Source: an uncultured Ruminococcus sp. (GTDB lineage: Bacteria; Bacillota; Clostridia; Oscillospirales; Acutalibacteraceae). From it: a stretch of 36,643 nt of DNA. The stretch lies in assembly GCA_902768825.1 (NCBI GenBank), contig CACXMR010000026.1, positions 1 to 36,643 of the forward strand, written 5' to 3'. Below are positions 1-7,483 of this stretch, in pieces. The position numbers were made by a program, and so were the translations under genes. Position 1 is the stretch's first letter, and each line of letters starts with the position of its first letter. The notes below the pieces were generated by a model that was not told the DNA's origin, ran no database searches, and saw only the letters and a list, made by a program, of their open reading frames with translations.

Positions 1-446
1 CGGATATAGGACTGATAGATCATGTCCTCCTGCTGCGATCTGTTGTAACCTCTGCTGGAATCCAGCGACGCTAATCCGAAGCGACTGTGATGAACAAGGA
101 GTATAAATCATAATATCGGCTGCTTGGAAGGGAAGAATCTCAGGCGGCTTTTAAAAGTGCACCCTCCGACTTTGTTTTTGCTGCAGAAACCGGAGTTTTT
201 GTTACAGAAACTAAAGTAAATGCAGCAGTTATTCCACTAAAGTAAAGAAAAGAAAAGTAAAGAAAAGAAAAGTAAAGAAAAGTAAAGTAAAGAAAAGTAA
301 AGTAAAGTAAAGTGTGTATGAGCACCTTTTCAATTCTCTGCAGAAAATGCACCTGCGTTCCTCCACGTAAGACAACCAAGACCATACACACACATACTGT
401 GTTATGGATGCTGATAACCGGAGTAGCGGAAAAAAGTATAATACTC
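1..446. other. Non-coding upstream region without a supported gene
   Basis: I see no gene with a ribosome binding site here. Two short frames on the minus strand are open to the left edge (roughly positions 1-118), so the 5' part of a gene continuing outside the window is possible but not shown. The middle holds the pentanucleotide repeat at 239-313. The right end leads into the leuA promoter. Confidence 0.5.
239..313. repeat. Pentanucleotide microsatellite, 15 units of AAAGT/AAAGA
   Basis: Fifteen uninterrupted 5-base units follow the pattern AAAGW, where the fifth base is T or A in the order T A A T A A T A T T A T T T T. No indel breaks the register. It lies about 130 bases upstream of the leuA -35 box, outside any supported gene. 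Such short tandem repeats can change length by strand slippage. Whether this one affects transcription is unknown. Confidence 0.9.
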
Positions 447-475
447 TTGACAAAAATCTGTTTGCATTATATAAT
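447..475 (+). promoter_or_regulatory. leuA promoter (consensus sigma-A type)
   Basis: TTGACA at 447-452 and TATAAT at 470-475 are separated by exactly 17 bases, a perfect housekeeping promoter. Transcription would start near 482, just ahead of the T-box leader, so the leader RNA is about 310 bases before the leuA start. Confidence 0.88.
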
Positions 476-499
476 TATGAAAATAACTCAATGATCCAA

Positions 500-702
500 A
501 GGCTGTGAAGGAAACAAGATGCTGCTTTTAGCGCAAAGAGAGCTGTCGGTGGGTGTAAGACAGCGGCAGGAGCAGTATGTATAGCTCATTCCGGAGCTTT
601 CTGCCTGATATGTAGGACAGAACGGTTGGTACCGTTATATACCGGAGCCTTGTCAGAGGCTTGCTGAGGGACGCATTGCGTCTGAATTTGGGTGGTACCG
701 CG
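500..702 (+). promoter_or_regulatory. Leucine-specific T-box riboswitch leader of leuA
   Basis: The canonical T-box core GGGTGGTACCGCG lies at 690-702. Upstream, the specifier-loop region reads AGCTCATTCCGGAGC, matching the clostridial T-box pattern of specifier codon, A, then a CCGGAGC turn. The codon is CTC (585-587), which is leucine and fits the downstream leucine biosynthesis gene. Uncharged tRNA-Leu would pair with the specifier and the T-box bulge, form the antiterminator and prevent the terminator at 711-748. The codon reading comes from alignment to the family pattern by eye, not from a computed fold. Confidence 0.92.
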
Positions 703-710
703 AGCTTTAT

Positions 711-748
711 GCCCGCCCCATGATCTTTGCGATCGGGGCGGCTTTTTT
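711..748 (+). terminator. T-box-controlled intrinsic terminator of leuA
   Basis: A GC-rich hairpin (CCGCCCC arm near 713-719, GATC 722-725 pairing with GATC 731-734, GGGGCGG arm 735-741) is followed by six T at 743-748. It starts a few bases after the T-box core, the position expected for the terminator alternative to the antiterminator. It should stop transcription before leuA when leucyl-tRNA is charged. Confidence 0.9.
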
Positions 749-792
749 GTTTGCATTTGGATCGATAATAAACAAATACGGAGGTATATGAA

Positions 793-2484
793 ATGGAAAA
801 AGGGTATAAAAAATACGTTCCCTTTCAGCAGATAAAGCTGGAAAACAGGGAATGGCCGGACAGGGTGATAACCAAGGCGCCGATATGGTGCTCAGTGGAT
901 CTGCGTGACGGAAATCAGGCGTTGGTGGATCCTATGAATCTGCAGCAGAAGTTAGAGTTTTTCCATGCACTGTGCGACATGGGCTTCAAGGAGATCGAGA
1001 TAGGCTTCCCGTCAGCGTCTGAGACGGAGTATGAGATCTGCCGTGAACTCATCGAGGGCGGGCACATTCCCGACGACGTGACCATACAGGTACTCGTTCA
1101 GGCAAGAGAACACCTTATCCGCAAGACCTTTGAGGCTGTCAAGGGCGCAAAGAATGTGATAGTGCACTTCTATAACTCAACCTCCACCCTCCAGAGAAAG
1201 GTTGTTTTCAACAAGGACATGGACGGCATAATAGACATAGCCGTTGAGGGCGCAAAGCTCATCAAGGAGCTGATCGACGGCTATGAGGGCGACACGAATT
1301 TCAGGATAGAGTATTCACCCGAAAGCTTTTCCGGCACGGAGATAGACAATTCTGTGCGTATCTGTCAGGCTGTCATGGATGTGTTTGAGCCTACGCCCGA
1401 AAACCCCATTATCCTCAACCTGCCAAACACCGTTGAAATGTGCACTCCCAACACATACGCCGACCAGATAGAATATTTTATCAAGCACCTCAATAACAGG
1501 GAGTCAGCCATCATCAGCCTGCATCCCCACAACGACAGGGGCACGGGCGTGGCCTGTGCTGAGCTTGCACTGCTTGCAGGAGCCGACAGGATAGAGGGCA
1601 CTCTTTTTGGCAACGGTGAGCGCACCGGAAACCTGGATATCGTGACCGTCGGACTGAATATGTATACCCAGGGGGTTGACCCGAAGCTTGACTTCAGCGA
1701 CCTGCCCCGTTACCGTGAGATATACGAGAGATGCACCAAGATGAGGATAGGCGAGAGACAGCCTTATGCCGGAGACCTTGTTTTTACAGCGTTTTCAGGA
1801 TCGCACCAGGACGCTATCAAGAAGGGTCTTGCCTATGCAAAGGAGCACAACAGCGACAAGTGGGAGATTCCCTATCTGCCCATCGATCCGGCGGACGTGG
1901 GCAGGCAGTATGAGCCGATCATCAGGATAAACTCACAGTCCGGCAAGGGCGGAGCGGCATTTGTCATGCAAAACTATTTTGGTTATGATTTGCCAAAGGC
2001 TATGCACCCCGAGTTTGGAGCAATGGTCAAGGCCGAGTGCGACAAGCTTGGCAGGGAGCTTCTGCCCAATGAGCTGATGGATGTATTTAACAGGAACTAC
2101 ATCGACATCGAGCAGAAGCTGTGGCTTGTAAAGCACATGATAACAAACATCGATCAGGACAAGGCGATCTTCAAGGGCACGATCCATCTTGTCAAGGAAG
2201 ATCGTGACGTAGAGATATACGGCGAGGGCAACGGTCCGATTGACGCATTTTTCAAGGCACTCCGCACGATAGGGGTTACTGGTTTTGAGTTTATGTCATA
2301 TAATCAGGATTCGATCTCACAGGGTTCGGATTCCAAGGCGATATCCTACATCCAGCTCAGGACGCCGGACGGGCGCAGGATATTCGGAGTAGGCATATCC
2401 AGCGGTGTATTCAAAGCCTCAGTGAGGGGCATACTCAGTGCCATCAACCGTTCAGGGGTTGAGCTGAACTTTAAAATCCAATAA
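793..2484 (+). CDS. leuA: 2-isopropylmalate synthase, long form
   Basis: This cytoplasmic enzyme condenses acetyl-CoA with 2-oxoisovalerate, the first committed step of leucine synthesis. The 563-residue protein has the DRE-TIM metallolyase signature DLRDGNQ at residues 36-42 and the metal-binding HPHNDRGTG at 244-252. A C-terminal region (about 430-560) matches the LeuA allosteric dimer domain that senses leucine in this family. N-terminal features such as PIWCSVDLRDGNQ are of the long LeuA form also found in actinobacteria. The ATG follows GGAGGTATATGAA with good spacing. Expression is controlled by the leucine T-box upstream. No other leu gene follows, so leuBCD must be elsewhere. Confidence 0.96.
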   Translation: MEKGYKKYVPFQQIKLENREWPDRVITKAPIWCSVDLRDGNQALVDPMNLQQKLEFFHALCDMGFKEIEIGFPSASETEYEICRELIEGGHIPDDVTIQVLVQAREHLIRKTFEAVKGAKNVIVHFYNSTSTLQRKVVFNKDMDGIIDIAVEGAKLIKELIDGYEGDTNFRIEYSPESFSGTEIDNSVRICQAVMDVFEPTPENPIILNLPNTVEMCTPNTYADQIEYFIKHLNNRESAIISLHPHNDRGTGVACAELALLAGADRIEGTLFGNGERTGNLDIVTVGLNMYTQGVDPKLDFSDLPRYREIYERCTKMRIGERQPYAGDLVFTAFSGSHQDAIKKGLAYAKEHNSDKWEIPYLPIDPADVGRQYEPIIRINSQSGKGGAAFVMQNYFGYDLPKAMHPEFGAMVKAECDKLGRELLPNELMDVFNRNYIDIEQKLWLVKHMITNIDQDKAIFKGTIHLVKEDRDVEIYGEGNGPIDAFFKALRTIGVTGFEFMSYNQDSISQGSDSKAISYIQLRTPDGRRIFGVGISSGVFKASVRGILSAINRSGVELNFKIQ

Positions 2485-2506
2485 TCCTCCAAAAGGCTCT
2501 GCGCCG

Positions 2507-2592
2507 AAACTTTTGTGTTGTCGTTCTTGGTTAGACTATCAGCCGCGAACAGCCAACTAACAAATCATATTCTCTGCCCCCGCGAACACGGG
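2507..2592 (+). repeat. 86-base dispersed repeat, copy 1
   Basis: This block is identical base for base to 2932-3017. It begins AAACTTTTGTGTTGTC, contains AGCCGCGAACAGCC and ends CGCGAACACGGG. It carries no start codon with a ribosome binding site. The identity suggests recent duplication or gene conversion. Confidence 0.9.
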
Positions 2593-2686
2593 AGCGCAGG
2601 CTCTGCGCCGAAACTTTTCTGTTGTCGTCTTTCGGAACAATTATCAGCCGCGAGGGTGCATTTTCGGCTCGTACACAAAGCGAAAC

Positions 2687-2756
2687 GCAGTGAAGCGCAC
2701 CCCGCGAATCGGGAGCGCAGGGCAGTGAAGCGCACCCCGCGAATCGGGAGCGCAGG
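2687..2756 (+). repeat. Tandem pair of 35-base repeats
   Basis: Two directly abutting identical 35-base units (2687-2721 and 2722-2756) each begin GCAGTGAAGCGCACC and end CGGGAGCGCAGG. The CGCGAATCGGGAGCGCAGG tail is shared with the 34-base units at 3020-3092. Confidence 0.9.
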
Positions 2757-2787
2757 CTCTGCGCCGAGAGGCTTGCAAAAGAAAATT

Positions 2788-2811
2788 GCCTGATTCCTCA
2801 CGGAATCAGGC
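2788..2811 (-). terminator. Perfect 10-base-pair hairpin, possible minus-strand terminator
   Basis: GCCTGATTCC pairs perfectly with GGAATCAGGC around a 4-base loop. On the minus strand it is followed by AATTTTCTTTTG, so it could end transcription coming from the membrane protein gene about 340 bases away. The same hairpin core recurs at 27941 and 31014 with proper T-tails. Confidence 0.45.
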
Positions 2812-2931
2812 TGGAGCATTAAGATGTCAGAGGGCTGCGCCCTCCGAACCACCCGGAGTATTTCGCTCTCTGCGGAGAGCGACCAAGGGCTCTGCCCTTG
2901 GATCCTGCAAGCTTTTGAAAAAGCTTGACCA

Positions 2932-3017
2932 AAACTTTTGTGTTGTCGTTCTTGGTTAGACTATCAGCCGCGAACAGCCAACTAACAAATCATATTCTCT
3001 GCCCCCGCGAACACGGG
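2932..3017 (+). repeat. 86-base dispersed repeat, copy 2
   Basis: This is identical to 2507-2592. It is preceded at 2907-2939 by a 33-base stretch containing the AAGCTTTT/AAAAGCTT hairpin, and that stretch recurs exactly at 28036-28068. Confidence 0.9.
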
Positions 3018-3019
3018 TG

Positions 3020-3092
3020 CGGCAGCTTGCCGCCCGCGAATCGGGAGCGCAGGCGCGCCGGCAGCTTGCCGCCCGCGAATCGGGAGCGCAGG
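3020..3092 (+). repeat. Pair of 34-base repeats
   Basis: Two identical 34-base units (3020-3053 and 3059-3092) start CGGCAGCTTGCCGCC and end CGGGAGCGCAGG, separated by CGCGC. The start contains the small palindrome GGCAGCTTGCC, which is also seen near 9536 and 28149. Confidence 0.88.
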
Positions 3093-3148
3093 CTCTGCGC
3101 CGAAACTTTTGTGTTGTCTACTTCTGGATCTGCGATCTGCTATGATTT

Positions 3149-4372
3149 TCAGACCTCTCTCGATGGTACGCTGGTTACATTCTCCGTCGTGTTGCCCTTT
3201 ATGAAGCCTACGCTGTACGCATATTCGCTTTTCGGAATAATGAGGAACTCAAGGCATATGTCAACAGGAAAATAGTGATTCGTGACAGGCTTGGTGTAAT
3301 CAATGATATAATCAAACATCACAGTTTCGCCGCATTTCATGGTGTTCGCAATGCGTACATCGTTGACGGTTTCGTACATATGGACGTCTCTTATCTGGAG
3401 ATCATGCTTTGTAAAGAAATCCCGGTCATAACGGACGCATATCTCTCGCAATACGTCCTTCATCTGCGCTTCAAGCTGGTCGCCTGCATGGTTGCGCTCG
3501 CTATTATTTACTATCATGTAGTTTTCAATATGCTGGTTCTCCTCGGCAAGAAATACCTCAAGCTCTTCAACGCTCTTGAAATACTGGCTGTTGAATGAGT
3601 ATTTGTCAAAGTTGAGATTCGTGCTCATGAAGGTTACCCTGTCGCTGTCATTGGGGATCTGATCCTCCGCTCTCTTTGTGAGAACAAGATAGTCTGCTTT
3701 AACATCATAAGGGAAAAGCAGGAGCTTTTTGTAAGAACCGGTAGAAAAGCAGAGTGCGCTCATCAGGATTATGGAAGCCAATGCCAGCACCCTTGAACCG
3801 GTGGAAAGCTTCTTTGCGAAGATCAGTGCAAAGGTGATATATGCCGCGGCTATGAATATGAGACAGAAGGCATTGCCTACATAGGAGTAGCTGGGAGTCA
3901 GCAGTGAAGCACAAAGCAGGCAGGATGGCAGGCCTACAAGAACGATCCTGCCGTCTATGCGGAGATTACGCTTTGCGCCGAGGGTGTTGTTATACTTGTT
4001 GATAACGAAGGTGCCTAAGGCTACGGTGAGGACGCCAAGGAACAGATAGCCAAGAAGTGCAGTGTCGTTGTTTATGATCAGATTCGTGGGTGTAGCTGCT
4101 GCTATGGAGATATAGTAGAGCACTGCGCACACCGGCAGGGTCAGGGTGACCATTATGAGAACGGGCACATACCTCTTTTTGCGCTCAAGCTTATAATCAA
4201 CCACAGGCTTTTCGGGAACCTTTTCTTTTTTTATGAATTCTCCTGTAACAAGGTCATAGGGATTGTCACTGAACATATCGGTGTGCGGATCATACATAGG
4301 AGTATTCTCTTCGGAAGGAATGTTTTCCGGAGTCATGGGAGTCTCAGACTCGTTTATATTGTTTTTCTCCAT
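3149..4372 (-). CDS. Unrecognised five-helix membrane protein with large C-terminal domain
   Basis: I do not recognise a family. The protein has about 407 residues. An acidic, proline-rich N-terminal stretch of about 65 residues (ETPMTPENIPSEENTP) is followed by five likely membrane segments between roughly residues 70 and 215. After these comes a soluble domain of about 190 residues with many tyrosines and acidic residues, ending in a strand-rich part (VDICLEFLIIP). The ATG at 4372 is preferred over the one at 4381. AAAGG lies nine bases before 4372 but directly abuts the upstream ATG. A symmetric GTGAC palindrome lies upstream (4437-4483) and a CATAAT -10-like box at 4421-4426. It may be a sensor or envelope protein; no function is claimed. 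Confidence 0.8.
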   Translation of the reverse strand: MEKNNINESETPMTPENIPSEENTPMYDPHTDMFSDNPYDLVTGEFIKKEKVPEKPVVDYKLERKKRYVPVLIMVTLTLPVCAVLYYISIAAATPTNLIINNDTALLGYLFLGVLTVALGTFVINKYNNTLGAKRNLRIDGRIVLVGLPSCLLCASLLTPSYSYVGNAFCLIFIAAAYITFALIFAKKLSTGSRVLALASIILMSALCFSTGSYKKLLLFPYDVKADYLVLTKRAEDQIPNDSDRVTFMSTNLNFDKYSFNSQYFKSVEELEVFLAEENQHIENYMIVNNSERNHAGDQLEAQMKDVLREICVRYDRDFFTKHDLQIRDVHMYETVNDVRIANTMKCGETVMFDYIIDYTKPVTNHYFPVDICLEFLIIPKSEYAYSVGFIKGNTTENVTSVPSREV

Positions 4373-4436
4373 TGTACTCATCCTTTCAAGGGCTTTCGTG
4401 TGTTGTCTTGTTATGTCCCTATTATGAACCCGAAAG

Positions 4437-4483
4437 GTGACATTAAAGTGACAGGAAAGAGTTTTTTGTCACTTTCCCGTCAC
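4437..4483. promoter_or_regulatory. Symmetric four-box GTGAC palindrome (operator or RNA hairpin)
   Basis: GTGAC occurs at 4437-4441 and 4448-4452, and its complement GTCAC at 4468-4472 and 4479-4483. Both pairs have an 11-base period and both are centred exactly on position 4460. The element overlaps the fumB stop codon (4480-4482) and would cover the -35 region of the minus-strand membrane protein gene. One-helical-turn spacing suggests a dimer-of-dimers DNA site. As RNA it also forms a long hairpin without a T-run. Confidence 0.55.
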
Positions 4484-5010
4484 TTTCCCGATGCAAGGAC
4501 GCTGTTGCCCTTTGAGTCGATCACCACTATTGCAGGAAAATCCTCTACTGTAAAGCGGTATATTGCCTCAGTGCCCAGATCTTCATAGGCAAGCAGCTCG
4601 GATTTCTTTATGCTCCGTGAGATGAGTGCGGCGGCGCCTCCGATTGCCGCAAAATAAACGGCTCCGTTTTTTATCATGGACTCAACTACCTCATCGTTTC
4701 TTGCGCCCTTGCCGATCATGCCCTTCAGTCCTCTGTCAAGCAGCGCAGGAGTGTATTTGTCCATGCGGTAGCTGGAAGTAGGGCCTGCGGGTCCTACTGC
4801 GTGACCGGGCTTTGCTGGGGCAGGTCCTACATAATAGATCACCTCTCCATTAATGTCAACCGGCAGGGGCTTTCCCTCCTGTATCAGCTCATAGAGCCTC
4901 TTGTGGGCAGCGTCACGGCCTGTGATCACCGTTCCGGAAATGAGCACACTGTCTCCGGCGTGAAGCTCCCTTATGACCTCGTCCGTCAGCGGAAGTGTTA
5001 TCCTTTTCAT
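4480..5010 (-). CDS. fumB: Class I fumarate hydratase, beta subunit
   Basis: The 176-residue protein is the C-terminal half of the iron-sulfur fumarase/tartrate dehydratase family, split here into two genes. Together with the alpha subunit it interconverts fumarate and malate in the cytoplasm. Visible family motifs are TGRDAAHKR at residues 30-38, GPAGPTSSYRMD at 73-84 and MIGKG at 98-102. The ATG follows GGAGGACTATAT. It starts 14 bases after the alpha gene stop, so the two form one transcription unit. The stop codon lies inside the GTGAC palindrome. A tartrate dehydratase role cannot be excluded, because TtdB is homologous. The symbol is used for the split beta subunit, not for E. coli FumB. 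Confidence 0.93.
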   Translation of the reverse strand: MKRITLPLTDEVIRELHAGDSVLISGTVITGRDAAHKRLYELIQEGKPLPVDINGEVIYYVGPAPAKPGHAVGPAGPTSSYRMDKYTPALLDRGLKGMIGKGARNDEVVESMIKNGAVYFAAIGGAAALISRSIKKSELLAYEDLGTEAIYRFTVEDFPAIVVIDSKGNSVLASGK

Positions 5011-5024
5011 ATATAGTCCTCCTT

Positions 5025-5876
5025 TCAGATAGTTGTTTCCTTGTGCCGTGCAGCGTGGCAGCAGATGTTCACGGCTACGGGCATTCCTGCGATGTGGGTG
5101 GGGAAGGTCTCGATGTTTACACCCAGTGCAGTGGTGCTGCCTCCGAGACCTGCCGGTCCGAAGCCTGTTTCGTTGATCGCTGTGAGCAGCTCGTCCTCAA
5201 GGGCTGCATATCTCTCATCGGGATTATGTGTGTCGATGGGGCGCAGAGTTGCCTTTTTTGACAGCATTGCCGCCTTCTCAAAGGTACCGCCGATGCCGAT
5301 GCCCACTACGATAGGCGGGCATGGATTGGGGCCTGCATATTTTACTGTGTCCATGATGAATTTCTTTATTCCGTCTACTCCGGCAGAGGGTGTGAGCATT
5401 TTGACAGAGGACATATTCTCACTGCCAAAGCCCTTGCAGCCTGCAAGTATATGTATTTTGTCACCGGGAACGATGCTGGTGTAGATTATGGCAGGGGTGT
5501 TGTCCTTGGTGTTGACTCTGTCAAACACCGGGTCGCTGACCACTGACTTGCGCAGATAGCCGTCAATATATGCCTGTCTGACGCCCTCCTGCACTGCCTC
5601 CTCAAAGCTGCCGTTTTCGATTACCACATGGTCGCCGTATTCCACAAAGAGCACTGCCATGCCCGTATCCTGACAGATGGGCACCTCCTCTGCGGAAGCT
5701 ATCTTGTGGTTCTCGATGAGCTGGTCAAGGACGTTTTTACCTACAGGGGATACCTCCTTTTCCTTGGCATTCTTCAGTGCGCAGAGGATATCCTCGCCGA
5801 TATAGTAGTTCATGTCCATGAAGAGCTTTTTTACGGTCTCCGTTATGTCCGTAGCGTTTATCCTTCTGATTTCCAT
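5025..5876 (-). CDS. fumA: Class I fumarate hydratase, alpha subunit
   Basis: This 283-residue subunit carries the [4Fe-4S] cluster that acts as Lewis acid in fumarate hydration. The three expected cysteine ligands are visible: C68 in PICQDTG, C147 in AGCKGFGSE and C186 in PNPCPP. A glycine-rich VGIGIGGTFEKAA segment follows. The frame is open further upstream to 6011, but that part reads antisense-like through the proS end. The ATG at 5876 has GGAAGGAGACAGACT before it and starts the typical MEIRRI sequence. It lies downstream of the proS terminator, so expression may come from read-through or a weak promoter in the 77-base gap. It is paired with the beta subunit gene. Confidence 0.93.
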   Translation of the reverse strand: MEIRRINATDITETVKKLFMDMNYYIGEDILCALKNAKEKEVSPVGKNVLDQLIENHKIASAEEVPICQDTGMAVLFVEYGDHVVIENGSFEEAVQEGVRQAYIDGYLRKSVVSDPVFDRVNTKDNTPAIIYTSIVPGDKIHILAGCKGFGSENMSSVKMLTPSAGVDGIKKFIMDTVKYAGPNPCPPIVVGIGIGGTFEKAAMLSKKATLRPIDTHNPDERYAALEDELLTAINETGFGPAGLGGSTTALGVNIETFPTHIAGMPVAVNICCHAARHKETTI

Positions 5877-5893
5877 AGTCTGTCTCCTTCCTT

Positions 5894-5926
5894 TTAAAGA
5901 AAAGACGCCCCGGTTATGGGCGCCTT
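5894..5926 (-). terminator. Intrinsic terminator after proS
   Basis: On the minus strand GGCGCCC, a short loop and GGGCGTC form a stem, followed by TTTTCTTT. A short A-run precedes the stem, so the hairpin also has a T-run on the plus strand and may act in both directions. It separates proS from the fumarase genes. Confidence 0.7.
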
Positions 5927-5953
5927 TTTTGTGAGTATCAGCATGTCTGGGGA

Positions 5954-7396
5954 TCAATACTGTCTGCCCCAGTAGACCATGTGCTTTGCGGGTCTGCCGC
6001 AGCATACGCATACATCGCTGAGGTGATCCTCCTCAAAGGGTATGCATCTTGATTTCACGCCGCCGGTCTCGTCTTTGAGCTTGTTTTCGCACTCTGCGTC
6101 ACCGCACCACATTGCCTTGATGAAGCCGGGCTTGTTGGCCGCAATATCAAGGAACTCCTCATGGCTCCTTGCCTCAAAGGTCTTTTCCTGAAGGTTTTTG
6201 AGGGCAGCGTCATACATTCCCTGGTGAACGTCTTTGAGTGCCTGCTCTACAGCGGCCTCGATATTATCAAGGCTTACGATGGTCTTTTCACGGTTGTCAC
6301 GGCGCACAAGCACACACTGGTTGTTTTCTATGTCCTTGGGACCTATTTCTATTCTTACGGGCACACCCAGCATCTCATACTGGCTGAACTTCCAGCCGGG
6401 AGCCTTGTCGCTGTCGTCCAGCTTTACACGGATATCCTTGTCAAGCAGCCTGCTGCGAAGCTCTGCTGCCTTTTCAAGTACGCCCTCCTTCTTCTGGGCG
6501 ATGGGGATGACCACAGCCTGGATGGGAGCGATTTTCGGGGGGAGCACAAGGCCGTCGTCGTCGCCGTGTACCATAATGATAGCGCCGATCATTCTTGTAG
6601 AGGTTCCCCATGAGGTCTGGAAGGGGTATTGCAATGTGTTGTCACGTCCTGCAAACTTTATGTCAAAGCTTCTTGCAAAGCCGTCTCCGAAATAGTGTGA
6701 TGTGCCACCCTGCAGAGCAACGCCGTTGTGCATCATAGGCTCTATAGTATAGGTCTCTTCAGCGCCGGCAAACTTTTCCTTTTCGGTCTTTCTTCCGATG
6801 ACCGCAGGGATCGCCAGAGTCTCCTTATAGAAATCGGTGTAGACCTTCAGCATCCTGAGAGTCTCTTCCCTTGCCTCCTGCTCTGTCTCGTGCATGGTGT
6901 GACCTTCCTGCCACAGAAACTCGGACGTTCTGAGGAAGGGACGGGTGGTCTTTTCCCATCTCACCACTGAGCACCACTGGTTATAGAGCTTTGGCAGATC
7001 TCTGTAGGAGTTGATGACCTTTGCATAGTGCTCACAAAAAAGAGTCTCTGATGTAGGTCTGACGCAGAGCCTCTCAGTGAGCTGCTCGCTGCCGCCTATT
7101 GTTACCCATGCGCACTCAGGGGCAAAGCCCTCTACATGGTCCTTTTCCCTCTGCAGGAGACTTTCCGGTATGAACATAGGCATATAGACATTTTCGTGTC
7201 CTGTCTTTTTGAAGCGCCTGTCCATATCCTGCTGCATATTTTCCCATATAGCATAGCCGTAGGGTCTGATGACCATACAGCCCTTTACACCGGAATAATC
7301 GGCAAGCTCCGCCTTCTTTACAATGTCGGTGTACCATTTTGCAAAATCCACGTCCCTTGACGTGATGGCTTCCACCATTTTCTTCTGCTGTGCCAT
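5954..7396 (-). CDS. proS: Prolyl-tRNA synthetase, archaeal/eukaryote-like (type 3)
   Basis: This class II synthetase charges tRNA-Pro with proline. The 480-residue protein shows the class II motifs: RPTSETLF, motif 2 around [17 protein letters not shown], and motif 3 as [12 protein letters not shown]-terminal domain is rich in cysteine (MWCGDAECE and VCVCCGRP) and ends in tyrosine (YWGRQY), the hallmark of the short type 3 ProRS that lacks the bacterial editing insertion. A TTG at 7408 in the same frame sits too close to AAAGGA, so the ATG at 7396 ([11 protein letters not shown]) is preferred, although its spacing of about 12 bases is long. It has its own promoter and terminator. Confidence 0.96.
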   Translation of the reverse strand: MAQQKKMVEAITSRDVDFAKWYTDIVKKAELADYSGVKGCMVIRPYGYAIWENMQQDMDRRFKKTGHENVYMPMFIPESLLQREKDHVEGFAPECAWVTIGGSEQLTERLCVRPTSETLFCEHYAKVINSYRDLPKLYNQWCSVVRWEKTTRPFLRTSEFLWQEGHTMHETEQEAREETLRMLKVYTDFYKETLAIPAVIGRKTEKEKFAGAEETYTIEPMMHNGVALQGGTSHYFGDGFARSFDIKFAGRDNTLQYPFQTSWGTSTRMIGAIIMVHGDDDGLVLPPKIAPIQAVVIPIAQKKEGVLEKAAELRSRLLDKDIRVKLDDSDKAPGWKFSQYEMLGVPVRIEIGPKDIENNQCVLVRRDNREKTIVSLDNIEAAVEQALKDVHQGMYDAALKNLQEKTFEARSHEEFLDIAANKPGFIKAMWCGDAECENKLKDETGGVKSRCIPFEEDHLSDVCVCCGRPAKHMVYWGRQY

Positions 7397-7433
7397 TGCG
7401 CAATTCAATCCTTTCCTGTTAAAAGAGTAAAAA

Positions 7434-7460
7434 CCTGATAAAGACTATTATATTATCAGG
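7434..7460. promoter_or_regulatory. Inverted repeat over the proS -10 box
   Basis: CCTGATAA and TTATCAGG form perfect 8-base arms spaced 11 bases apart, straddling the proS -10 box (7447-7452). This could be an operator for an unknown repressor or a chance palindrome in AT-rich promoter DNA. Confidence 0.4.
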
Positions 7461-7475
7461 CGAAGGATTTTTCAA
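7447..7475 (-). promoter_or_regulatory. proS promoter
   Basis: On the minus strand TTGAAA (7475-7470) and TATAAT (7452-7447) are 17 bases apart. Transcription would start about 45 bases before the proS ATG. No T-box leader fits in this short interval. Confidence 0.85.
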
Positions 7476-7483
7476 TAGAAAAA

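Larger units (their letters stand above)
2485..3148. repeat. Mosaic island of non-coding repeats between convergent genes
   Basis: This 660-base gap between convergent genes has no supported gene. It holds a perfectly duplicated 86-base block (2507-2592 and 2932-3017), a tandem pair of 35-base units (2687-2721, 2722-2756) and a pair of 34-base units (3020-3053, 3059-3092). Several perfect hairpins are present: GCCTGATTCC/GGAATCAGGC at 2788-2811, GAGGGC/GCCCTC near 2830-2844, CCAAGGGC/GCCCTTGG at 2883-2901, and AAGCTTTT/AAAAGCTT near 2909-2926. Shared words recur in the islands at 9406, 27797 and 31003. Short open frames here are products of the repeats. Confidence 0.88.

Noticed and set aside
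1-118. Minus-strand frames open to the left edge, one containing RSQQEDMIYQSY-like sequence
   Set aside because: Possibly the start of a truncated gene, but there is no credible start codon with ribosome binding site, and too little sequence to support it.
140-453. Two overlapping minus-strand open frames with repeated Phe-Leu-Tyr residues
   Set aside because: They are translations of the pentanucleotide repeat, lack ribosome binding sites and look like no protein.
2687-3092. Possible CRISPR array
   Set aside because: Repeats abut directly or are 5 bases apart, with no spacers of regular length and no cas genes.
2515-3275. Short open frames in the repeat island on both strands
   Set aside because: They repeat the same residues because the DNA is repetitive, have no ribosome binding sites, and one runs antisense into the membrane protein gene.
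4441-4490. Intrinsic terminator of fumB at the GTGAC palindrome
   Set aside because: A hairpin can form, but no T-run follows on the minus strand, so I list it as a regulatory palindrome rather than a terminator.
5877-6011. N-terminal extension of the fumarase alpha subunit
   Set aside because: The extension reads through the proS terminator and 3' end; the ATG at 5876 has a strong ribosome binding site and the standard N-terminus.
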